57,599 nt of DNA from Candidatus Izemoplasma sp. (GTDB lineage Bacteria; Bacillota_I; Bacilli_A; Izemoplasmatales; Izemoplasmataceae): positions 1-57,599 of the forward strand of contig JAGYII010000008.1 in the NCBI GenBank assembly GCA_018402725.1. Reading direction: 5' to 3'. Both the position numbers and the translations under genes were made by a program. The notes under the pieces were generated by a model. It saw only the letters and a program-made list of their open reading frames with translations, did not search any database and was not told where the DNA came from. The number at the start of each line of letters is the position of its first letter. Position 1 is the stretch's first letter. This document shows, one piece after another, positions 7,788-15,764 of this stretch.

Positions 7788-8618
7788 TTATGAAGGTTGG
7801 AATGAACCAAATAATACGAGCCAAGTTAGTAATGACTTCGCAACTAGTGAAAGAATGATGTAGCCTCTTTCACCATGGAGATAATTCTTAAATTTGCCGA
7901 CTCCTTTGTACTGGAGCCACATATTCACTGGGAATGTATTGAAGGCTACAAAGTAAGTAACTAAGATGGCCCAAACAAATCCTGGAACAGCGTCTAAGTT
8001 CGGGTTAACCCCGATGTAAAAGGCGATGGCGACCCAAGGAGCAAGTCCAATCACTGAACCAAAGATAAAGGGTAACCAGTTCACTTTACGACCCGTCTTA
8101 CCCGCCCCTGAATTTAAGAGTTCCATGTCTAATCCAAATAAGTTCATCGCAGCATTGGATAAGGCAATGAGGGCGAATACTGCCACGTCACGAACCCCAA
8201 ATAATGCTGAAATTAATACGATCATAAGCGATGATGATAAGGCATATTCATACCAACGAAGTTTGTTGATTCCTTGTTTTAAATCAGAGACATACTTATC
8301 GCGGTATGGGAATGCAATGATGAAATGGAAGACCGCTGAGAGGAGTAAGAAACTCGCAGTAAGCGGTAAGAATGGGAGTTCAAATAAGGTATCTGTATTG
8401 GTTAATACTAAACCTTCACCAATGACAAAATCTAAATAATTCCCAATCACAGGAATGGTAAATGATTGCGTTCCACTTCCATCTAAATTGGGATAGATGA
8501 AGAATGCGAAGAACATCATAAACGTTCCTTGAATCAGATGGATCGAACCCATAATAATATTAAATCTTATAAGTTTTGAAAAAGATAATTTGTCATCTTG
8601 TAAAACACTTGCAGCCAT
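7788..8618 (-). CDS. Heliorhodopsin 1
   Basis: A seven-helix retinal protein of 276 residues in the heliorhodopsin family, which is distinct from type-1 pumps, has inverted topology and has no known pumping activity. Diagnostic features are the N-terminal RFNIIMGSIHLIQG (His27), SAVFHF (His98), RWYEYALSSSLMIVLI in helix 3 with Glu124 as Schiff-base counterion, and the last helix LSLVAKSLLTW with Lys261 as retinal attachment. The Glu-Lys spacing is 137, against 134 in the founding protein 48C12. AGGAGG lies five bases before the ATG. It has its own TATAAT promoter at 8652-8657 and a terminator hairpin after it. The SRAP repair gene follows directly. The ligand or partner of heliorhodopsins is still debated, and no retinal-making gene is visible nearby. 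Confidence 0.95.
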   Translation of the reverse strand: MAASVLQDDKLSFSKLIRFNIIMGSIHLIQGTFMMFFAFFIYPNLDGSGTQSFTIPVIGNYLDFVIGEGLVLTNTDTLFELPFLPLTASFLLLSAVFHFIIAFPYRDKYVSDLKQGINKLRWYEYALSSSLMIVLISALFGVRDVAVFALIALSNAAMNLFGLDMELLNSGAGKTGRKVNWLPFIFGSVIGLAPWVAIAFYIGVNPNLDAVPGFVWAILVTYFVAFNTFPVNMWLQYKGVGKFKNYLHGERGYIILSLVAKSLLTWLVLFGSFQPS

Positions 8619-8651
8619 AAAGACCTCCTATTTTGATTCAAATTTAGCTTT

Positions 8652-8680
8652 ATTATAACAATTAAACCCGTGTTTTAAAA
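8652..8680 (-). promoter_or_regulatory. Promoter of heliorhodopsin 1
   Basis: A perfect -10 TATAAT (complement of 8652-8657) lies about 33 bases before the ATG. The -35 region at a 17-base spacing is only weakly similar to consensus (TTTTAA). It sits in the gap after the second methyltransferase gene, so heliorhodopsin 1 has its own transcription start. Confidence 0.7.
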
Positions 8681-8688
8681 GAAATCGC

Positions 8689-10056
8689 TTAAGATTGTTC
8701 AATTCTTTTAAGATAAGTCACTGATTCCACATGTGAGGTTTGGGGAAACATATCAAGCGGACGTGTTTCTATAATTTGATATCCTGCCTCTTGGAAGAAT
8801 TTTAAATCGCGAGCCAAGGTTGAGACATTACATGATACATAGACCATTTTATTAATCTTTTTCTCAATCACTGAGTCTATGAATTTTTTATCTAATCCTT
8901 CTCTTGGAGGATCAGCGATCACTAAATCAATCGGCTCTTCTAATGTTTGGATCACTTGGGTCGCATCCCCTAATCTAAATTCAGTGTTATTAAGGTGATA
9001 CGTTTTTGCGGTTTTCTCGCCATCAATAACGGCTTGTTTTTCTGATTCAATGAGAATCACTTTTTTTACCTGAGCCGCTAAAGAAAACCCGATATAGCCG
9101 ACGCCTGCATAGGCATCTAAAACCGTATCTTCACGACTCACCAGCGCCATCTCTTCAATCCATTTCAACATGGTCTCTGCTTGTTGAGGGTTGACTTGAA
9201 AGAAAGATTGAAAAGAGAGTTGATGGGTGATTTTACCGACGGTTTCTTTAAGAACATTCTGACCAAATAATAGATGAAAATCACGACCCATTCGACTGGT
9301 GTCTTTGTCTTGATAACTTTGTATTATGCCAACGATTTCTGGATACTTGACCGTTAGAGCTGTCACCACTTTTCCGACTTGAGGAATATTTTTTGTTCGG
9401 GTGATCAACGTCACTAATAACTCTTTCGTCGATTGACTTTGCCTAATCATAAGTCCTTTGAAAACCCCATGACCTGTCTTTGGATCATAGACCGGTAGCA
9501 GTCCACTTTCCGCCATCTTGCGACATTCATCTAACAAATCTGAAAAGACTTTTGAGACAATATGACAGCGTTTAATTTGAACAATACTTCGGCTATTTTC
9601 TTGAAAGTAGCCCCCAACAATTTCTCCATTTTGAATCGAGAAATGAAAGGTAGCCTTATTCCGGTAAGCATACGGTTGATGCATGCCATGGGTCCTTGGA
9701 ATTTGGGTTTCAATGTGGCCGATTTTTTTTAAGGTTCCTTGGGTTTTTAAAGTTTTAAAATCTAGTTGTGTATCATACTGCATGTGCATAAGGTTACATC
9801 CACCACACGTCGAGAAATGTTCGCAGATGGGTTCGATTCTAAAGGGTGAGTTTTCGAGTCTTTTTATAATTCGACCTTCACCATACCCTTTTTTTCTTCG
9901 GGTAATTTCGATGATACTTCGTTCACCTTTTAGGCCATCTTTAACAAAGACAGGATACCCGTCAATTTTACAAACACCTCGGGCATCATGCGTCATGTCT
10001 TCAAACGTTACTTCATAGGTTTCAAATTGTTTTTTCATGCGCATCTCCTTGTTCAT
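8689..10056 (-). CDS. 23S rRNA (uracil-5)-methyltransferase, RumA/RlmD family, copy 2
   Basis: A 455-residue paralogue of the protein at 4826-6175, with the same order: TRAM-like N-terminus, cysteine cluster CEHFSTCGGCNLMHM with a later Cys in KRCHIV, SAM loop DAYAGVGYIG, DPPREGLDK, catalytic Cys in YVSCNVSTLARDL and HVESVTYL near the end. All catalytic residues look intact. The two copies differ in most surface positions, so they are old paralogues and probably have different target uracils. The first in-frame ATG overlaps a TGCGCATGAAAAAA stretch; the next Met (residue 5 or 7) has AAGGAGATGCGC before it and is an equally good start. Confidence 0.91.
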   Translation of the reverse strand: MNKEMRMKKQFETYEVTFEDMTHDARGVCKIDGYPVFVKDGLKGERSIIEITRRKKGYGEGRIIKRLENSPFRIEPICEHFSTCGGCNLMHMQYDTQLDFKTLKTQGTLKKIGHIETQIPRTHGMHQPYAYRNKATFHFSIQNGEIVGGYFQENSRSIVQIKRCHIVSKVFSDLLDECRKMAESGLLPVYDPKTGHGVFKGLMIRQSQSTKELLVTLITRTKNIPQVGKVVTALTVKYPEIVGIIQSYQDKDTSRMGRDFHLLFGQNVLKETVGKITHQLSFQSFFQVNPQQAETMLKWIEEMALVSREDTVLDAYAGVGYIGFSLAAQVKKVILIESEKQAVIDGEKTAKTYHLNNTEFRLGDATQVIQTLEEPIDLVIADPPREGLDKKFIDSVIEKKINKMVYVSCNVSTLARDLKFFQEAGYQIIETRPLDMFPQTSHVESVTYLKRIEQS

Positions 10057-10086
10057 TATAACACGGGCACCCCATCAGCCGTTTAT

Positions 10087-10111
10087 AAAAAAAGCCTCCA
10101 GAGGAGGCTTA
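10087..10111 (-). terminator. Terminator of ABC exporter operon
   Basis: The arms AAGCCTCC and GGAGGCTT with an AGA loop, followed on minus by a T run, lie at the end of the last permease gene. Confidence 0.85.
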
Positions 10112-10897
10112 TTCAGAGATCTTTTTTTGAAATAAATAAATCAGTAAACCAATCATAATCAGCATATAAATCGACCCGATGATAAAGTACATAAATGCGG
10201 GCAAGTTAGCTTCGTTTTGAAGAATCGATGCCGACTCTAATAATCCTTTAACCGCCCAAAACCCTGGGATGATTCCTAAAATGTATTGCTTAATATCCTG
10301 AAAGGTTTCAACCATGACTAGGACAGGAACTAATAATAAAATACCCAAGGATTTCAAGTAGGCAAATCCTTCAATTTTATTTTTGGCAAGGCTCGCCATC
10401 AATAATCCAAACAATGGTCCAAATAATCCCCCCACTAATGCATAGAATAAGATGCCTGAAACAGGAAGATCGCGGAAGGCATTTTGACCCATGAATGTAT
10501 AACTTTCACCACTTAGAATCCGGATTCCAAAGATAACTAGCGCACTCGCACTGGCCGACAATAAATAGGTATAGACCGACTTAAAAATTAAGTAGCTTCT
10601 TAAAGATAAGGGGGTAACCCGGAGTGAATCCAGGGTTTTTTCATCTTTATGATCGAGCAATAAAAAACCGAGCATCGCTCCTCCTAACATCGGCGCTAGC
10701 GAAGCCATAATAATCGCAATCACTAAAGAGGTCGTTAAGAAGGCCGCTTCGTTTCCATCAAATAAGTTAAATGCACTTGGAATAACGTAAGCCCCAATCA
10801 AGGTGATGAAGATCGGATAAACAGCCATAAAACCCGTCATCTTATCGCGCCTAATGTTTTTAAATTCATAACGCCCTAAAGCTAAGAAAGTTTTCAT
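10109..10897 (-). CDS. ABC exporter permease subunit B
   Basis: A 262-residue integral membrane protein with about six hydrophobic segments (near residues 22-42, 50-80, 105-125, 145-170, 180-200 and 228-258). It belongs to the ABC-2 type permeases that resemble fluoroquinolone-export permeases, with the cytosolic loop LDHKDEKTLDSLRVTPLSLR (the coupling region after helix 2). It overlaps the previous permease by four bases (ATGA), so the subunits are made together. The substrate is unknown. Confidence 0.82.
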   Translation of the reverse strand: MKTFLALGRYEFKNIRRDKMTGFMAVYPIFITLIGAYVIPSAFNLFDGNEAAFLTTSLVIAIIMASLAPMLGGAMLGFLLLDHKDEKTLDSLRVTPLSLRSYLIFKSVYTYLLSASASALVIFGIRILSGESYTFMGQNAFRDLPVSGILFYALVGGLFGPLFGLLMASLAKNKIEGFAYLKSLGILLLVPVLVMVETFQDIKQYILGIIPGFWAVKGLLESASILQNEANLPAFMYFIIGSIYMLIMIGLLIYLFQKKISE

Positions 10898-11634
10898 TCT
10901 CTCACCGCCAATTCTGGGTAACGAGGTTTAACCCATTTAAGGTATAAGACCGCAGTCACAGCGATTAAATACCCCACACTAAAAATAAAGATAAACGAAT
11001 CATAAGCATATGCCCCCTCAATTAAGAAGATTTGATCCAAATAAATAAAGGCCCCATGAGAGGGGGATAAAACCAAAAGGAAATCCAAATTAGTGGGAAC
11101 GATATCTAAAGCCATGAATAAAGAAGGATAGGCAAAAAAGATGGCATATACGATAATAGCAACTAAGTATCCCGTGAAATCTTTTGCTTTTAAACTTAAT
11201 AAGAATCCAATCATCGCATGAACCGTAGCGACTAAAGAAACTAGTAAGATGAGCGGAATAAACTGAAGATTAATATCCATCACAAAATAGACAAATAAAC
11301 TTACCAACAAGGCCGATTGAAGAGCTACATAAATGGTCGTTATGACCTTGACAGTAATCATCGTGCCAACCGATACAGGCGTTACTAAGAGCGGTTTTAA
11401 GGTGTTTTCCTGACGCTCATAAAAAAGCGAAGCACCAATCATCATCATACTCATAATGGTGGCATCAATGGCAATGAATAATCCCACAAAAGAACGGGCC
11501 GTTTCGGTGCCTAGGAAATATAAAAGAACCATCCACAAGACGCTGACTGCGAGGGATATCGTTAAGATTCGGTACTTTATGAGTCTTCTCATTTCACTTT
11601 TTAGAAGATACACACCATTACGCATGGAGATCAT
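10894..11634 (-). CDS. ABC exporter permease subunit A
   Basis: A 246-residue membrane protein with six predicted helices and the same coupling loop pattern (YERQENTLKPLLVTPVSVGT). With the neighbouring permease it would form a heterodimeric channel for the ATPase encoded just upstream. Its start overlaps the end of the ATPase gene by 17 bases. The stop is TGA and overlaps the next ATG, which also shows that TGA is read as stop. Confidence 0.83.
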   Translation of the reverse strand: MISMRNGVYLLKSEMRRLIKYRILTISLAVSVLWMVLLYFLGTETARSFVGLFIAIDATIMSMMMIGASLFYERQENTLKPLLVTPVSVGTMITVKVITTIYVALQSALLVSLFVYFVMDINLQFIPLILLVSLVATVHAMIGFLLSLKAKDFTGYLVAIIVYAIFFAYPSLFMALDIVPTNLDFLLVLSPSHGAFIYLDQIFLIEGAYAYDSFIFIFSVGYLIAVTAVLYLKWVKPRYPELAVRE

Positions 11635-12478
11635 CTCCCGTGATTTGAATAAAGATATCTTCTAAGGAAGTCTCTCCACTATGGATAGTTTCAATGGTTT
11701 TAGTTTGAATAAGATTTAAGAATGCAGCATTTTGGCCCAAACCTTCTAATTCAAAAGTCTCTTTCTTAAGGGCTTTTTTATTTTGATACTCAACATCCAC
11801 TTTTCTTACGCCATACTTGAGTTTAAGATTTCTTGGGGTATCACTTTCAATGATTATCCCCTCTTTAATGAACGCCACTTGATCACACAAAGCTTCGACA
11901 TCGCCCATTAAATGCGTGGTCAAAAGAACGGTCCCACCCTTGTTTTTAAAATCAAGGATCATATCTTTGAGAATTCTAGCATTTGTTGGGTCTAGCCCAT
12001 TGGTGACTTCATCTAAGAATAAAAACGAGGGATTATTAAGTAAAGCCCTAACGAAATTTAGTCGCATTTTCATCCCTTTTGAATATTCACCCACGAGTTT
12101 ATCTTTATCTTCAAGAAGACCTACTTTTTCTAAGAGGGGTTCAATCGCAGCTTTCGATTGGTAAAGATTTTGAAAAAACTTCATATTTTCAAGTCCCGTT
12201 AACTTTAGAAAATGGACAGGAAGCTCAAAACCAACCCCGATTGATTCAAAAAATTCAGACCCATACGTTCTTAATTCCTTCCCTTGATAAAGGACAGACC
12301 CTTGATAACTTGGGAGGAGCTTAGTCATGATTTTTTGGGTGGTTGATTTCCCGGCGCCAGAAGGGCCTAATAATCCAAAGATTTGCCCTTCTTTAATCGA
12401 AAAGCTAATGCCTCTAATGGCTTCTTTCCCTTGCTTTCCATATTGATACTTAAGGTTTTTTACTTCGAAGACTGCCAT
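11618..12478 (-). CDS. ABC exporter ATP-binding subunit
   Basis: A 286-residue ATPase. Walker A is GPSGAGKST, the signature is degenerate (GEYSKGMKMR in place of LSGGQ), Walker B is FLFLDEVTNGLD and the switch His is in LLTTHLMGD. This pattern is usual for drug or antibiotic self-protection exporters of the ABC-2 class. A C-terminal stretch of about 70 residues (KVDVEYQ onward) matches the domain that follows the nucleotide-binding fold in such exporters. GGAGG lies close before the ATG. It is nine bases from the TetR gene and is part of the same operon. Confidence 0.9.
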   Translation of the reverse strand: MAVFEVKNLKYQYGKQGKEAIRGISFSIKEGQIFGLLGPSGAGKSTTQKIMTKLLPSYQGSVLYQGKELRTYGSEFFESIGVGFELPVHFLKLTGLENMKFFQNLYQSKAAIEPLLEKVGLLEDKDKLVGEYSKGMKMRLNFVRALLNNPSFLFLDEVTNGLDPTNARILKDMILDFKNKGGTVLLTTHLMGDVEALCDQVAFIKEGIIIESDTPRNLKLKYGVRKVDVEYQNKKALKKETFELEGLGQNAAFLNLIQTKTIETIHSGETSLEDIFIQITGDDLHA

Positions 12479-12487
12479 GTGTTCCTC

Positions 12488-13093
12488 CTATAAGATTCCA
12501 TTTTCTAAGATATTTAAAAAGCCATCTGCATAATTCATCAAGGCTTCTTTTGATAGACCTTCATTAAACTTAACAATCAAATCATACGCATTAAAGTTAT
12601 ATAGGGTTCTAGCAAGAATCTCCACATCAATGTAACTCGACATGAATCCGGCTTTTTGATCGGTTTCTATCATGGAGTAGATGTAATTAATCCCTTGTGT
12701 TTCCATCTCTAATTTGATGGTTAAAACCTCCTGATCAAGAGAACCATAAACAATGAGTGCTGAAGAGGCTTCATCAGGATGGGCTAAAGCAAAATCAATC
12801 CCCTTTTCAATAAGGGTTCTATAAAGAAGCATGAAGGGTTTTTGACCAAATTCATTCATGTAAGGAGTCATAAATTGTATTTTCTTTAAAGAGATATCCG
12901 AAATACACGCCTGAAATACATCAAAAACCGTATCAAAGTATTGATAAAAACTTCCCCGAGAAATCTCGGTTGCTTTCACAATGTCTTTTACGGTGATTTG
13001 ATCATATCCGCGACTTCCAAAAACCTGGTGAGCCTTTTTAAGGATAAACTCTTTTTTTATGGGACTTAAACGGTGAAAAGTCTCTTTAATCAT
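12488..13093 (-). CDS. TetR-family repressor of the ABC exporter operon
   Basis: A 201-residue regulator. The N-terminal helix-turn-helix is clear (ITVKDIVKATEISRGSFYQYF, residues about 34-54), and the rest is a variable helical ligand domain. It is the first gene of the operon TetR-ATPase-permease-permease. Two inverted repeats with the same half-site GTGTCAT or TGTCAT flank and overlap its promoter, so it very likely represses its own operon and is released by the exported compound. No Shine-Dalgarno precedes the ATG; the predicted transcription start is the ATG itself. Confidence 0.9.
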   Translation of the reverse strand: MIKETFHRLSPIKKEFILKKAHQVFGSRGYDQITVKDIVKATEISRGSFYQYFDTVFDVFQACISDISLKKIQFMTPYMNEFGQKPFMLLYRTLIEKGIDFALAHPDEASSALIVYGSLDQEVLTIKLEMETQGINYIYSMIETDQKAGFMSSYIDVEILARTLYNFNAYDLIVKFNEGLSKEALMNYADGFLNILENGIL

Positions 13094-13099
13094 GGTCTA

Positions 13100-13128
13100 A
13101 TTATGACACAAGTGTCATTTACTGTCAA
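13100..13128 (-). promoter_or_regulatory. Promoter of the TetR-ABC exporter operon, leaderless
   Basis: The -35 TTGACA (complement of 13123-13128), a spacer of exactly 17 and the -10 CATAAT (13100-13105) are followed by six bases and the ATG at 13093. The expected transcription start is the first base of the coding region. The -10 overlaps one operator half-site. Confidence 0.8.
13103..13118. promoter_or_regulatory. Operator 1 for the TetR repressor
   Basis: ATGACACAAGTGTCAT is a perfect 7-2-7 inverted repeat that overlaps the -10 and spacer. A second copy lies 29 bases away at 13132. Confidence 0.75.
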
Positions 13129-13131
13129 ATA

Positions 13132-13147
13132 ATGACATTCGTGTCAT
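13132..13147. promoter_or_regulatory. Operator 2 for the TetR repressor
   Basis: ATGACATTCGTGTCAT is a 6-4-6 inverted repeat with the same half-site as operator 1, placed just upstream of the -35. It also borders the uvrB terminator. Confidence 0.7.
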
Positions 13148-13174
13148 AAAAAAGCATCCTAGATGGATGCTTTT
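13148..13174 (-). terminator. Terminator of uvrB
   Basis: The stem AAAAGCATCC with its complement overlaps the last codons and stop of uvrB (13159-13161), followed on minus by T residues. Confidence 0.85.
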
Positions 13175-15123
13175 AGTTCGAAAAGTAAATCTCTGAGTTG
13201 TGCAGCTTCTTCAAAATCAAGGGCTTTAGCGGCTTTTTTCATCCGTTGTTCAATATCATCAATCAACGATTCTTTTTCTGGTTTCGATAAATCTAGTATC
13301 CGTTTAGCTTCGACTTCACTCGCATCAATCTTAACACGAATTGAATCACGTATATCTTTTCTAATCGTTTGCGGGGTGATTCCATATTTTTCATTATGAA
13401 TCATCTGAGTATTTCTACGACGTTGGGTTTCCTCCATCGCTTTAACCATCGATGGGGTAATGTTATCAGCAAATAAGTCTACTTCACCTCTGACATTTCT
13501 TGCAGTTCGGCCGATGGTTTGAATCAAGGAGCGTTCACTTCTTAAAAAGCCTTCCTTGTCAGCATCTAATATTCCAATGTAACTGACTTCCGGAAGATCG
13601 AGTCCCTCTCTTAACAAGTTGATTCCAACTAAGACATCATAAATACCCAGCCTTAAGTCTCTGATGATTTCAATTCGCTCCAGGGACTTGATTTCCGAAT
13701 GAAGATACGCAACTTTAATGCCCATCTCTTTCAAGTAGGCCGTTAAATCTTCACTCATCTTGATGGTTAGTGTCGTAATAAGGACACGTTCATTTTTTTC
13801 CATCCGGTCATAGATTTTTTCCATCAAACGTTCAATTTGACCATGTTTAGGTCTCACCGTCACCACAGGATCAAGTAAGCCTGTAGGTCTGATAATTTGC
13901 TCAATCACATGAGGTGTTTGAGCCATTTCATAATCCCCAGGCGTAGCCGATACATAAACAACTTGATGAATTTTTTCTTTAAATTCATCAAAGTTTAATG
14001 GACGGTTATCTAAGGCTGAAGGCAGTCTGAATCCAAAATCCACCAACGTTTGTTTACGGGCTTTATCGCCATTAAACATTCCTCTTACTTGGGGTAAGGT
14101 CACATGAGATTCGTCGACGATTAAGACATAATCATCCCCTAAAAAATCCATCAGTGTTGAGGGGGTTTCTCCTGCTTCTCTTAAGGAAAGATGTCTTGAA
14201 TAGTTTTCAATCCCTTTGCATGTTCCGGTTTCTTTTAAGAGTTCTAAGTCATAGTGTGTTCGTTGTTTAAGACGTTCTTTTTCAACGACTTTTCCTTCTT
14301 TATCAAACACATCTAATTGTACTTTGAGTTCTTCTTCAATTCTTCTGATTGCTTCTTCAAATTTATCAGGATTAGTAATGAACTGAGTGGCAGGGAATAG
14401 GGTTAGGACCTGATATTCTTCAATGATTTCACCCGTCAACACATCAAATGAGCGAATCCGTTCAATATCTTCATCAAAAAATTCTACCCGGTACGCAATG
14501 GTCTTTTTATACGTGGGCAAAATTTCTACAACATCTCCTTTTACCCGGTAAGACCCCCGCTGAAAATCAAAATCGTTTCGAACAAACAACATACTTACTA
14601 GCCGTCTTAAGAAATCATCCCGGTCAATTGATTCTCCGACCCGAATAGTTAAACGAGCGTCGTTATAATCATCAGGATCCCCGATTCCATAAATACACGA
14701 TACAGATGCGACAACGATTACATCTTTACGCTCTAATAAACTCGCCGTTGCACTATGTCTAAGTTCATCAATCTCATCATTGATAGAAGCGTCTTTTTCG
14801 ATGAACAAATCGCGCCCTGGAACATACGCCTCAGGTTGGTAATAGTCATAATATGAGATGAAATATTCAACTCGATTTTCTGGGAAAAAGGATTTGAATT
14901 CTGAATAAAGTTGACCGGCTAATGTTTTATTATGCGCCAAGACTAAAACAGGTTTGTTTATCTTCTCAATGAGGTTAGAGACCGTAAATGTCTTCCCTGT
15001 TCCGGTGGCACCAAGCAAGACTTGCTCAAAAACACCGGCTTCAATGTTCTTCGCAAGTTGTTCGATAGCCTTCGCTTGATCTCCCATGGGAGTGTATTGA
15101 CTAACCAGTTTAAATTGATCCAT
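13159..15123 (-). CDS. uvrB: Excinuclease ABC subunit B
   Basis: Damage-verifying helicase-like subunit of nucleotide excision repair, 654 residues. Walker A GATGTGKT lies near residue 40, followed by the beta-hairpin region [12 protein letters not shown], the DESHVTLPQ motif II, the VSATPGDYE motif, the C-terminal helicase half ([22 protein letters not shown]) and a UvrC-binding UVR domain at the end ([22 protein letters not shown]). A GAGG site and an extended -10 TGATATACT (complement of 15139-15147) precede it. uvrA is not adjacent but about 34 kb away, unlike in Bacillus. No LexA-type box was recognised. Confidence 0.97.
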   Translation of the reverse strand: MDQFKLVSQYTPMGDQAKAIEQLAKNIEAGVFEQVLLGATGTGKTFTVSNLIEKINKPVLVLAHNKTLAGQLYSEFKSFFPENRVEYFISYYDYYQPEAYVPGRDLFIEKDASINDEIDELRHSATASLLERKDVIVVASVSCIYGIGDPDDYNDARLTIRVGESIDRDDFLRRLVSMLFVRNDFDFQRGSYRVKGDVVEILPTYKKTIAYRVEFFDEDIERIRSFDVLTGEIIEEYQVLTLFPATQFITNPDKFEEAIRRIEEELKVQLDVFDKEGKVVEKERLKQRTHYDLELLKETGTCKGIENYSRHLSLREAGETPSTLMDFLGDDYVLIVDESHVTLPQVRGMFNGDKARKQTLVDFGFRLPSALDNRPLNFDEFKEKIHQVVYVSATPGDYEMAQTPHVIEQIIRPTGLLDPVVTVRPKHGQIERLMEKIYDRMEKNERVLITTLTIKMSEDLTAYLKEMGIKVAYLHSEIKSLERIEIIRDLRLGIYDVLVGINLLREGLDLPEVSYIGILDADKEGFLRSERSLIQTIGRTARNVRGEVDLFADNITPSMVKAMEETQRRRNTQMIHNEKYGITPQTIRKDIRDSIRVKIDASEVEAKRILDLSKPEKESLIDDIEQRMKKAAKALDFEEAAQLRDLLFELKASI

Positions 15124-15157
15124 GATTTCCTCTAAAATAGTATATCAAGTTTAAAAG

Positions 15158-15184
15158 AAAAAAACGCTTTTCAGCGTTTTTTTG
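15158..15184 (-). terminator. Terminator of RND-TetR operon
   Basis: A stem of AAAAACGC and GCGTTTTT overlaps the last codons of the TetR gene (its Lys-Lys-Arg-stop), with a T run on minus. Confidence 0.85.
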
Positions 15185-15764
15185 CCATGATTTCATAGAT
15201 GCATTGCTTTAAGTGAATCAAGACTTCCTCTGACTTCCAGGTGTTAATAGGATTAGAGCGTTCCATCATCACCCCTAGTAACATGGACTCAACCATCCGC
15301 ACTTTCCAGGGATCAATCGGGGTTTCAAGTTTATTTTCTTGAACCCCTTTTTCTAAAATTGAGTTGAAATGATGACTTAATTTTTTCTTTGTGTTTTGCA
15401 TTTGGTTGAAAACTCTCAGTTTCATGTCGGGGGGTAAAATACTTATTTCTGGATGAAACATCATTTGGTGCATCATTCGGTTTTTCTCAATTTGCTCCAT
15501 AATTTTTTCAAGGTATCTTGATAAATGCGTTTCAAAATCAAGATGGGAAGGGTTTTTGATGGTATCGATGAGGGCTTGATTTTCTTCCATCATTTGTAAG
15601 ATGGCATCGGTAATCATCGCTGCTTTGTTCGGGAAATACTCATAAAGTGAAGACTTTGATAAATTCATATGATCTGCAACATTCTTCATCGTAAATTTCT
15701 CAGCGGTGTGCATGTGCAGTAATCTTAATACTTGTTCCAAGATTTCACTGCGTTTTTTGCTCAT
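15171..15764 (-). CDS. TetR-family regulator of the RND pump
   Basis: A 197-residue regulator with an N-terminal helix-turn-helix (FTMKNVADHMNLSKSSLYEYF, about residues 24-44) and a helical C-terminal domain of the TetR_C type. Its ATG overlaps the TGA of the RND gene (ATGA), so it is made from the same message after the pump. A GC-rich inverted repeat of the type bound by TetR regulators lies in the pump promoter at 19143-19158, which suggests autoregulation of the two-gene operon. Confidence 0.88.
   Translation of the reverse strand: MSKKRSEILEQVLRLLHMHTAEKFTMKNVADHMNLSKSSLYEYFPNKAAMITDAILQMMEENQALIDTIKNPSHLDFETHLSRYLEKIMEQIEKNRMMHQMMFHPEISILPPDMKLRVFNQMQNTKKKLSHHFNSILEKGVQENKLETPIDPWKVRMVESMLLGVMMERSNPINTWKSEEVLIHLKQCIYEIMAKKR

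Noticed and set aside
7788-8618. Type-1 (proton pump) rhodopsin
   Set aside because: No DTD/DTE-type helix-3 motif or helix-7 DxxxK; instead the heliorhodopsin blocks are present. The same holds for 36583-37353.
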